This document shows positions 26,701-38,700 of a stretch of DNA of 64,000 nucleotides, one piece after another. The position numbers and the translations under genes are program-made. The notes beneath the pieces are model-generated. The model saw nothing but the letters and a program-made list of their open reading frames with translations. It was not told the DNA's origin and made no database searches. The stretch is taken from NCBI RefSeq assembly GCF_964199755.1, contig NC_133898.1, forward strand, positions 109,873,847 to 109,937,846, written 5' to 3'. The DNA comes from Larus michahellis. Lineage: Eukaryota > Chordata > Aves > Charadriiformes > Laridae. How positions within the stretch are numbered: the first letter of the stretch is position 1; each line of letters starts with the position of its first letter.

Positions 26701-29700
26701 TATCTAAAAACTCTTTTTTTTAAACTAGAAAGATGCAAAAAATGTTGAACATTTTTTCCGGATCACTGTAGAACATCCATTACAGCAACTAATCCTGCAA
26801 TAAAGATTGGGAAGTATGATCTGTAGCCTCTAGGCAGCTCAGTTGAAATCATCTGGACTATAAATAGGGATGAAGAGATTCTTGACAGGAGGTATGGCCT
26901 TAAGGCTCCTTCTATACCATCACCTAGCATTACTACATCCCTTGTTACTGATGTGAAAGGGACTGCAACCCTTTTCCAGCCTCCCACCAACGTGCACGTA
27001 GGTTACGGTATTGAGACACTCAGGGGGGAACCAACTTCAGCCTTGACTTTTCCCCGTGATAATAACAATTCTTTGGCTTTTAGAAACATATAGTGTTTCT
27101 GTGGATTCAGATAGCATTTGAACTGTTACCTATGGAAATACAATCTGCAATAGAAAGCAAAATATGCCATGCCAAGCTTGTACGGTAAACAAAAATTTAT
27201 CACGAGACAAAATTTCTTGCAGGATGTGTCATTTATAGAAGACCCTACTGCCTCTTGCACTCCTCAAAGATAAGCTTCTGTGTTTCTAGAAATCCTCAGG
27301 AGTCCCTGATGGCAGACTAATTGAGTCTACATTTTGATTTCAAAGAATCTTGAAAGCCATCAACAGATAGCTCTGGAAGATTTTTACCTTGTCACTTGCA
27401 ACTGAATGGAAGAACACTCCCTTTAATACAGCAAATGCGTGTGCAAGCTTTTCCTGCTGCTTTAGAAACCTCAGTTGGTATGGGGTTTTTTAAGATGGAA
27501 AATTTAAGTTTTAATGTCCAGAAGTTCAATTTTTCTTTCTTTTTGGATGACAGCTACTGAGTACAGATCACTAGAGTCACCATTCTTTTCCTGGTAAAAG
27601 TCCTACAGTAGAACAGCAAATTTTGATTCTCAGGAAATCTCAGATCTGCAGAAGTCACATCAACAGCTCAGCTTAACATCCTCCTATGTCAGTCTCCTCA
27701 ACAGACACGCACATCAACAGCATGTATGGAAAGAAGATATGAAGGAGAATGTAAAGACAATGACACGTATCATTTATCTTAATTTTTAGTGAAAATGAAA
27801 TTTTAGTGAAAATTATATGAACCAAGAAATGAAAAATACAATAATGATTTTGGCCTTCAGACTACTGAGTTTAGATGCTGTGTTAAATCACAGTACTCTC
27901 CCTGAAATAGACTTTTCACTGTGATCTATTATCAACCTTGATTTAGCTCCATTTTCAAAAATAAAAAAAGAGATCTTTTGTTTCATTTTATTTCCAACTG
28001 GCACATGCAGTATGTGAAAATCTGTGTACATATTCACATATAGATAAACATATATATATGTAATATATAAAGCCTTCATCTTGATTTTTATCTATCAGAA
28101 ACGACTAAAACATTTATTTATCAAATGGACAATATATTTCATGGGAGAAATAATTTGTTTCACTGACTTTGAAGCAGCTAACAGTCTTTTACCTGTGAAA
28201 GAAGGGATTCCTGGTGGGAGCAAACACTATAGCAGCCAAATGAACATAACAACTTTTGTAATAAAATTTTTTCCTAACAGATCACATCCTAAGTTTCCAG
28301 ATGATGGGCCCCGCAGTTCAAGAGCTACATCGCAAATACTACAGAGTAAGATTCTCCCATTAGAGATGAAACTGCTTTAAAGTTAAGAGAATCAGAATAG
28401 AACAATGAACAAGTAGCAACTTTGTAGTATAATGTTACCACAACTCAACACAAAAACCTCAAGGAGTGTAACTGCAATGGAAATCTCTGTTTATGCCAGC
28501 AAAATCAGATATGACCTGTGGAAGCACTTTTTAATTAAAACAGGAATTAGAGTACCTTGCATAAGGACTTGAACACAAGCTTGTGGTATCAGCTTTCTTT
28601 TTCATTTCAATTAGGTGGTAACGTAAAACAGTTTTATTATTTTCAGTGTATTTTTCAGTGCAGAGCACTTTCAGTGCTCGCTGAATAACGCAAAAGAACT
28701 TTTGCTGTTCAGAAAAAGAACGTCGCTGTTGGAATCTAAAGCCAGGGAATAAGATTCACATTTATGAAATTTTTTTCAGGACACCATACAAGACCTGAAT
28801 ATCATTTTAACACATGGACAATAAAGTAAAATACGTACAGCTAGATATTGTTAGATGCCTTCCAAAACACTCTTAGGACTTCTCAGATTCCATACTGCAT
28901 TAATAAAATATGTGTAAGCTTAGTACTTACCCACAGAGGCATAATCATTTGGAAGTTCAGGATAAAGTTTGTTTGTATTCTTTTTAGCTGAAAGAGAAAA
29001 TAAAGTAGCAAATTATATGATATATTAACATACATTGTTATATTTCATATACTGCTTTTCTAATACATGTTCAATAGTTATAAAATGATTGTAGTTATCT
29101 ACAGAGCCGTACAGAAGAAATAAATAAGAACTTTGCCTTATATCCTTGTCGAGAGAAATAAATCAAGTTAACAACAGGAGCTACACAGTAAAGCCTTGCT
29201 TTCCATGAGAGCACTTTGGTAGATAAACTGTCATAGAGCGAAAACTCTACCTCTTCTGCTCTACTGTAAGACCTCTACCTATTAAAACATAACGACAACC
29301 TGAAAAAGAAACTAAGTTTTCTAGAATCCAGAAGTTTCTAGAAGTAGGACTAGCAGTTTCTAGTAGGACTGTTCTTTTTACTACGAAGTTTCATCGTACC
29401 ATTGGGCTTCTACATATCCAATAAACATGAATGCTTCCTTTGAACTACTACATGCTTCTGTAACTATACAAACACTATTTCTACAGAAAATCTGTCAGAG
29501 AGAAAAGGTTTGTTTATATAAAACAAACAAAACCTTTACCCTGTATCACTCATGGCACTATCCCAACATGTTTTCAGTGTTTGCCCAAGGAAGAGTATTA
29601 ACAGAATATTTTTATAGAGACAGCTACTACTATAATAATTGCATAACATTCATTAGGCTTTAATGCTCTAATTTTATATAGAGAATAATCATTATCAAAA

Positions 29701-32700
29701 GGTTTTTAACCTGGTGGTGTTGGTCTAACAGTGGGTTTAGGTGGCTCTGGTCTTGCTGATGGTCTAGCAGGTGGGTCATTTACCTAAAATGTACAAATTT
29801 TTATAAAAAGTTGTATCACACCTGGAAGTAGATTGTAAGTTCAGAGTCTAGAGGTATGTCAAGTTACACTGACAAAAAAATAATTCACTCTTTCTCCACT
29901 GAAATTGTATGAACTCGAGAAGCACACTAAAGAACTAGTGACATACACGACTGTAAATTCACCATGGGTTTAAAAAAGATGAAAGTAAATGATTGTCTAT
30001 CAGTAACATCAACATCTACAAGAAAACACTTTCTACAGTCTTAGTATCATATTGTAAATGTGACTGTTTGAATGGAAGACAGAAAAAGTAGATAAATGAA
30101 GAGTATCCACATCAAACCTGGTATGCTCATTATTTGCAGATTAACTTGATTAGGAATAGTAGAACAAACTTTTCTAATCATACCTCATATTTGATTATGC
30201 GCTATTATAAAAAAAAAAAGATATACTTTGTTATTCTGGAGGATGCAAAGCAAAACCAGCAACGTTCTTGTCCAGAGGAGCCCACCAGGGCAATACTTGA
30301 ACGAATCTATTACTCGCATGCAGAATCTGCAATGTGTTATGCCTTTAAGCATCCAATAGAGAAGTTACAAATGCCACGTGAACATCAACATCACCACTGA
30401 CTCGGAACAGTTCAGGACCAGAAAGAGCCTATGTGAAAAAGAGGTGCACAAACCCATCTTTGTTCCCTTACAGCTTTTCCTGGGTTATTTTTTTGCTCTT
30501 CGTTTTCATATACTTCAGTGAAGGATGCTAGAGTTTCATAAAGATCATCTGCTTGAGCAGGAAAAGGCACATCACCAAGCAAGATGGCACTAGCACGAAT
30601 ATCCTGCCCATAAAACCTGATACAAAAGAAAAGATGCCAGGTATTTGATCATCATTACATTTCAACATCTAGACAAATTCACCTTGTGCAGACGTTCCCC
30701 CCGCCTCCTCCCTGTCCCTGCATTTCTCCTACTGATCATCTATTGAGCAATGACAGAACTAGTTGAACGCTGTAAATTTGCAATGATAAGTAATTGTAGC
30801 AAACCTGAATACCTACCTACCACCTTATTTCAAAACGATCTTCACCAGCAATATTCTGTTCCTACTCACATGGTATGCATCAGCTAGACTATTTGAAAGC
30901 CAATCACACAGCAAACTGAAGAAACACACACCACTTTTGCAAAACATTGTCATAGATTCCTTAATGATGTACTAAAATTCCTTAATTCATTGTAACCTCA
31001 GTTTTATGAATGGAGACAGCTAAAAGTTACTGACATGCTGTCATTAGAATAAGTATTAGTCTTTGCTGATATTAGCAGAACGAAATTTTTCATAAACACA
31101 GAACATACAAATGCAAGACACTCAGAGGTTCCTTGGATTTTAAACTTAATAGGCTGCACAAAGGAAGCAGCATTCCATAAACTGGGTATTTTCTCAAAAT
31201 CAGTGGTCTAAACCAGATTTTTTTTGTTTGTTTCAAGTGGCCTAAAAGAATATTTCTCATTATGCAGTAAATACCTCAATACCTATATTCTACAATATTG
31301 TGCTGGGTTTAGATGGCAAGGTTTTGGTAAGGGGTGGGGCGGCAGGGGTGGCTTCTGTGAGAAGATGCCAGAAGCTGCCTCCACGTCAGATACAGGCAGT
31401 TCCAGCCAGCTCCAAGAGAGACCCACCACTGGCCAAGGCTGAGCCCATCAGCAATGGTGGTAGCACCTCTGTAAAAAAAGAGGTAAAAAAAAGCTACACA
31501 ACAGCAACTGGGAGAGATGAGTGAGAGTACGTAAGAGAAACAACTCTGCAGACACCAAGGTCAGTGGAGAAGGAGGGGGAGGAGGTGCTCCAGGCACTGG
31601 AGCAGAGATTCCCCTGCAGCCCCTGGTGAAGACCATGTTAAGGCAGGCTGTCTCCTTGCAGCCCATGGAGATTCACAGTGTAGCAGATATCCACCTGCAG
31701 CCTGTGGAGGACCCCCCGCCGGAGCAGGTGGATATGCCTGAAGGAGGCTATGACCCCATGGTAAGCCCGTGCTGGAGCAGACTCCTGGCAGGACCTGTGG
31801 GCCTGTGGAGAGAGGAGCCCACACTGGAGCAGGTTTGCTGGCAGAACACGTAACCCTGTGGGGGACCCACGCTGGAGCAGTCCATTTCTGAAAGACTGCA
31901 CCTCATGGAAATCATCCACACTGGAGCAGTTTGTGAAGAACTGCAGCCTGTGGGAAGGAGCCATGTTGGAGAAGTTTGTGAAGGACTGTCTCCCATGGGA
32001 GGGAGCCCACGCTGGAGCAGGGGAAGAGTGTGAGGAGGAAAGAGTGGCAGAGACAAGGTGTGATGAAGTGACCTCAACCCCCATTCCCATCCTCCTGCGC
32101 CGCTCAGTGGCAGGAGGTAGAGTAGCTGGGAATGAAGTTGGGGGGAAGGTGTTTTTGGCTTTTTCATGTGTTCTTTTTTCTCATTATCCTACTCTCTTAT
32201 TAACTGTCAATAAATTAAATTAATATACCCAAGTTGAGGGTTTTTTTTTGCCCAAGACAGTAATTGGTAAGTGATCTCCCTGCCTTTATCTCAACCCATA
32301 AACTTGTCATATTTCTTCTCCTCTCATCTTCCTGAGGAGGAGGAGTGACAGAGCAGCTTGGCTGGCATCTGGTGGCTAGCGAAGGTCAACCTGCCACAGA
32401 TATATAAACTCTAAATACTCAGCATCATCTCAATACCCGTTGCAAGATGTCTAAATTGAAGAAACCCTTGGCCCTCAAGAAACTCTGAACTCAGCACAGT
32501 ATGTTCGCACAACAAACTCTTTTTCCAAATTGAATGTGCCCTGGTTCATTTTGTCACTATGCCTTCACTGAATCTTCTAGATTTGAAGAGAACTTACTTG
32601 CGATTTGTTTCTTTCCTTTCAATTAAACAGGTTCCTTCCAGAGATACACCTGCAAACAGTCCTCGAGATTTGCAGTATGTATAGACAGCAGCAGAGCTTC

Positions 32701-35700
32701 TCAGGGCAACATCCCCTTCTAAGTTCCTAGAAGGAAAAAAATTTTGGTTTACATTCTTCAATATGGCTTTGCAACATGAATAGCAATGTCTTTTTATTTT
32801 AATCCCACCAAAAGTCAGCAAAAGCTTCACTTCCCTCTGTTCTTGCAAACTGTATTGAATATATTCAAGTGGGTCAGACTTGAAATCCTTTTTCAGTTCT
32901 TATTTCAGACAGGACCAAGTACAAAGTAATTAAGTTGTTTGATAAGGTTTCCTCTGAATCACAGAGCAATGTTGCCTCATGTGAATGCTCCACGTTATAC
33001 CTCCTCTTGCATTCCAAAATCTGAAAATGATTAACCCATGTTTGAATCATGTTTTAAAATGATCTGATTATGTTTGTGGTGACTTGGAATTCCATTCAAT
33101 ATATCCAAATCGTCCTCGATTTTACGGTGCCTAAAACAGCACAAAATAATTCACGTAAGGCCTTACCAGACCTCAATAGAACTGGAAGATTACAATTTTT
33201 GTCTTACACAGGACTACACAATATTTTAGGTTTGAAGATACCTCATCAGTCAGACAGTCTTGTCAACTTCTTCCTCAAAATGGATACAACATCAAATTGA
33301 GATCAGGTTACTCTGGGTTTTGTCTAGCCAGTTTTTGAAGATTTCCAAGGACAGTTTCCACACTCTGAGCAACCTGTGTCAGTGCTCAATTATACTCATG
33401 TTGAAAATTTTTTTCTCATATCCAGTCAGAATTTTCTTTGTTTTGACTTATGACTACCATCTCTCACTCTCCTGCTATGCACCTCAGTAAAGAATTTGGG
33501 TCTATGTTCTTGGTGATCCCCTGTTGGGAATGCAGCCTTTTAGAAGACCTCAAGGTCTTTTCTCCTCCAGGTTAAACAAGCTGAGCTCCCCCAGCCTCAT
33601 CGTTCAGGTACTCCAAGTCCCTGGCCACCTCGGTAGCTGTTCACTGCACACACTAAAGTTTACAAACTTCTTCCTTGTACTGCAGGGCCAAAACTGGACA
33701 CAATAATCTAGGTGTAGTCTATGAAGTGCCAAGAAAAGGGGAACAATCACTTCCCTTATCTACTAGTTACAGCTCTGTTGATGCAGCCCCCTACACTGTT
33801 CACTGCCTTTTCTGTCAGCATGCTGTGCTGGCTCAGCTTACTGTCCACCAGGACCCCGGCACCTTCTCCTGCCTACATAACTGCAGAGGGTTCATCTAAC
33901 CTAAGGTGCAGAATTTCACATTTTTCCTTGTTTAATTTCATGAGATTTCCTGTTGGATCCTATCTCTACACTCTCTAAGTCCATTGCTCTGCATGGCAGC
34001 CCTACCCCAAAATGTACTGGCTGCACCCCTCATTTGGTGTCATCCACAAACTTGAAGAGGATATTTTGCATCTGCACCTCCAGGTCACTGATAAAAACAT
34101 CAAGTGGGAGAGGTCCCAGAATAGTCTCATGAGGAATTCCATAGAAACCTAGTTTCTGAGTACAACATGAGTCATTTACCACTATTTTTCAAGCTTAAGG
34201 ATCCATTTTTCACCTATTTACTAGCCTGTCCCGCCCTGACACGCAGGCCACAATGTCCCAGCTTGGACACAAAGACACTGCAGCACAGCACACTGAACGC
34301 CTCTGCAAGGCAGATGACATTCGCTGCCCTTCCCCCTGATCCACAGATCTCTGTCATCTGTGGAATAGATGTCATCTTATCCCTTTTATTTTGTCAGAAA
34401 AGATAACACCTCACCAGTAAAAACTTCATCATAAAAGAAAAAGGTCTCAGAAGGCGCATGTTCCACGAGCACTGTTTGAGGCACCTGGGCTTGGTAAGCC
34501 TAGAGAAGAGAACCTAACATCAGGGGGAACCTAACAGCAGCCTTCAAGTATCTATGAAAAGGCAATCAAGAATATGAAGCCAGGCTCTTTACAGCAGTGT
34601 ATGGACATCAACTGGACATAAATTGAAACAAGAAATGTTTTGACTGGATGCAAGGCAAAACTTTTCACCATGAGGACAGCTGAGCAGAGAGCAGGTTGCC
34701 CAGAGAGCCTAAGCAGTCTCCATCTTTGGATTTTTTTCAAGACCCAACTGGAATAAAGGCCTGAGCAACTTGATCTGAAGACATAACAGACCTTGCTTTG
34801 CGCAGGAGGTTGAAGTAGAGATCTCGTAAGGTCTCTTCCAAGTTAAATTATTCTGTGATTATATCATCTCATCCTTCAAAGTAAACTGGCTTAACCACTT
34901 AAGGTTTAAAAGTAATTATTTGGTGTATTTTTTATTTACTGTCAGGCAGGACCGCGGTGACGGAAAGCACAGACCCATAGGTTAATGACAATAACAGTTC
35001 AGTCAAGCACAGTAGCACCTGTACTCTTTATTGAGTCTAGCCAAGCAGTCTCCTGAAGAAAGAGAATAAATCTCAGAACACTTTCCTTCTAACAATAAAT
35101 GCCTTTATCAGAGGTAAAAAAAAAGGGCAACAAGCAACTAAAAAGGCATAACACAAGAACAATAAGGTCCAGTCAACATACAGGTTGCCCAGGTTGTTCT
35201 GTAACATGTCAAAAAAAGCCACATCAATGTTTATAGTTTTTAAAGCTATCTTCAATATTTAACTCTACCCCACATTTAAATTTACCCCATATTAAGAAAG
35301 TATTTTACTCACCTCCCCAGAGGTCCAATTGCCACAGTAAGATTTCCTCCAAGTGTAAGATTCCCTCCTTTGGCGAAAGCCTCTACTGCTCTTTCATGAT
35401 TCAATATTATCACTAAGTCTGAAACCTACAAAATATCAAATAAAGTACTATGTTTTTTAAGAAGAAAGTTAGAACGGCAAGGGAGAAGTATTTCCTGATT
35501 TGCACGAAAACAGGTGGGATTATTGAAGATATTCCCTTCCACAAATGAAAACCACCTCTCTATTTATCAAGGTTTTAATTGAAGTGAGAATTTTTCGTTC
35601 TCTCTGAGAATTACTTCTTTTCTTGTAAAGGATTCTTTTGAATGAATTTTCATAACAAAGTTGATTATTTTTCTGCAAGGTATTTTGAAACTAAAAATCC

Positions 35701-38700
35701 TTTCACCTACTTTTTGACTGATTTTTTCCCAAATGATGATATGGTCAGTATGTGATAAACAACAGTTGTAACAGAAACCTTATTTTAATTCAAAATTTCC
35801 TAATTAATTAATTTTTATTTTGTATGTTTTTTGCAAACAATTACGAAGGCATTTTGAGATGTGAAGAGAGATCAGATTAAGAAAATAATTTTGATCCTTC
35901 CCTAGTTGAATTAATAACAGGAAGACAGAACTTTACAGTAAACAAAAATTACTGTCCAAACAGTAAACAGCAAAAATGATACAGGTTTTCCTGTTATTGA
36001 CAAAATTTTATTTTCTTGACAGAAAATTAAGGGTTCAATATGAATTAATATTTAATTTTTAAGACTTGAATATATGAGATGTAGCCAGTTTCTTCAAGAA
36101 ACTATTAAACCAAATAACTGAAGAGCTAACAAAGTCTTTTTGAGAGATTCAAATGCAAAATGGAAAAAAAAGAAAATCACTATTTTTAAAAGACTTTATT
36201 TGTCTGGATTGTGACACAAAATGCACATATCAAAGAACTTCTACTACTATTTAAATCGATGCCTATTACCACCAGTACTGTAAAGCTACAACGGTATTCT
36301 ACTTAACAAATTTCAATGAAAATCTCCTACAACTCTTTTCCCAATCTACGAAGCATATTAAAGAAGAAAAAAGCCTTTCAAACACACAGAAGATCCTATA
36401 AAGATCACTCTATAGCTTACCTGAAAGCTCAGTAAACACACTACATATATTAAAAAAACAATACTGAAACAATACCAGTTTGTTCAACAGAGTAGATTAC
36501 ACTTTTGTAGCTTACTGTGATGGATTATCTTTTCAACAGATAACTTGAATACCCAAGGACTTCCGTGCCTGATCTTTCATCTGATGGACTTGACTGAAAG
36601 CCAGGTTCAGAAAAAACTTGCAACTTACCCCAAATTCCAAACAGTGACAGCAGGGAATACAAGAGGAAATACCAGATTATTTGCAAAACAAGGCTGTCCC
36701 AGAAGTATCACACACAAGTAAAAGAGGTCTTTGTTATTAGCCCCCTGGTAACCTCCACCCCATCGCAAACAAAAGATGGCTGACACGAGTAGTTTCATCC
36801 ATGGATGAAGAGGAGAATGTCATTCAGGATGCTGCTACCTCATCTTACCCATTAGGAGGATGAATCCATAGCTAAAGCTAAATGAATCCATAGTGAGAAA
36901 ACCTTCAAGAAAAGTATTTAGATGAATTTTAAAATTGGTCTTTAATTTGAGGTACCAAGTTGTTTCACTTGGAAAAGCATGCAAATACTACAACTTATTT
37001 CCTTCTTCTTGTTTAAAACCACTCATAAGCACCACTACAACTATGCCAACTATAATCTCTCCTACAAGAATAAAATTCATCCAATTTCTACAAGGTTTAT
37101 GATTATATATGACTAAAAGAATGCTGAAATTGGACTCTGGGGTCCTAAGCCACTTAGGTATTTCTGAATAGCATCTCCTCTCTTGAAGAAGTAAATAAGA
37201 TTGTGTTATAATAATGCCAGTAAGGAAACAGTATTTTGTAAACTGACTAAAATTTCAAATGAAGGGCACAATATTTCTCAGAAAAAACACCCTCCCAGAA
37301 ATAGCTTTTGTATTGAAATTATTTGAGTAAGTATCAATAGGAAATGGTTACATTATCTAAAATATCAGATGGAGATGATTAAAGGAAAAGTTTCACAGAT
37401 TGAACGTGAAAAGTCTGTTTCATTGTCATAAAAGCAAAAAAAACCGCACGCAAGCCCCATAACCAAAACCCAAACCCTGGGGCTCAAACTCAATGTTTTG
37501 TAATGCGTTTAGATCCTGTAGTAATGAAAACCAAAGGAAACTCCTTACAAAAACTAATGATTTAGTATTTACGGTGTCCTTTAAAAAGCGCACAGTAATA
37601 ATGCCTGAGATCACATAGTGAACAATGAGGATACAATAAAATATTGATCCGCTGCTCGTTATGTGAGTGCTGGCTGACTGGCTGTCAGGACAGGGATAGC
37701 TGGGTAGTTGTAGGAGACACACTGGGGGCTGGCGTGGACCACCCAGATCAGCTATGCATGGATTCTTCAGAAAAGTAGGACACCTGTAGCAAGAGATCTT
37801 GTTGGCAGCATACTGTTACTTTGATTTTCTTTGGGAATCATCAGAATGGAAGCTAAACAGAAAGAAAGGAGAAGGACAGGACTGAAGGCTAGGGTGGGAA
37901 GGAGGAGGAAAGACAGAAACAAACAAGGGTGAAGCAGCTGTGAGGAAGAAGAGATGGGAAGCAGAGGCAGAGCACTGTCAGGGCTCAGATCAACAGGATT
38001 TCTTGGAACATGCTGAGAGTCCCTTACTTTAAGCATTTCTGCTGGCTGGAAACTGGCTCATTTTCTGTAGCATTCCTTCAGAGGAGGTACCACCAGCTTT
38101 GGTGTTCCCAAACTGAAGGGTGAAGTGGGAAATGCATGAAATACGGTAACGTTAGCTAGACTCCATTTCACTCTACCTTCAATTCTTTTCAGTTTCCTGG
38201 CAGATGGAGTCCTTGTGCTCTTTAACAAAGAATTTGATACAGTATAAAGTACAGGATACTTTTAATTAACTCCAATTGGCTTACGGTGAACACTGACAGG
38301 AAGCTTTCCATAAGGGAAAAATTCAGTCTGCTCAAAGTGAGAAATCGAGAAAATAGCTGTTATGTCACTTCTTTTCATTTAAATCTCTCCAAGCAATTAG
38401 ACTGATAGGATCAAACCTCCAATTTTGTTTGTCTTGTATGAATGAATTTTATAATAGCTTTTTTACACAGAAAAATAAATTCTACTATCTCACTAACATT
38501 CAGATCTCTGTCAATGCATTTTAATTTCTTGCAAAAGAAGTTACCAGAAAGTATTTCAAATGCAAAATTATACCTCAATTCCAATTTCAAATCCACCACC
38601 AACGCCAGCAATTCCTATTGCAGAAGGAGCAGACCAGGCTGTCATGCAAAACAAGACAAATTTACAGATTTTTTACCACACTTTACAGGAAATACTAATT

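Larger units (their letters stand above)
2749..28930 (-). other. SH3YL1: SH3YL1 intron 9 (26.2 kb)
   Basis: GT at 28930-28929 and AG at 2750-2749. It holds CR1 fragments at 4252-4424, 8599-9217 and 22151-23880, all antisense to the gene, and otherwise AT-rich sequence without recognised genes. Weak coding-like stretches at 27388-27459 and 12673-12917 are described under findings. Long purine-biased plus-strand stretches lie around 9.7-13 kb. Confidence 0.85.
32727..35312 (-). other. SH3YL1: SH3YL1 intron 5, with two old CR1 fragments
   Basis: 2586 nt; more than half is the divergent CR1 pair at 33311-34280 and 34475-34860. The remainder is unremarkable. Confidence 0.85.

Noticed and set aside
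26763..26990. Minus-strand open frame of 75 codons with protein-like text in SH3YL1 intron 9
   Set aside because: I could not find a convincing acceptor and donor pair around it. Kept here rather than as a candidate exon.
31521..31853. Plus-strand open frame of 110 codons rich in Gly and Pro
   Set aside because: It lies wholly inside the solo LTR at 31299-32398 and follows its GC-rich repeats; not a gene.
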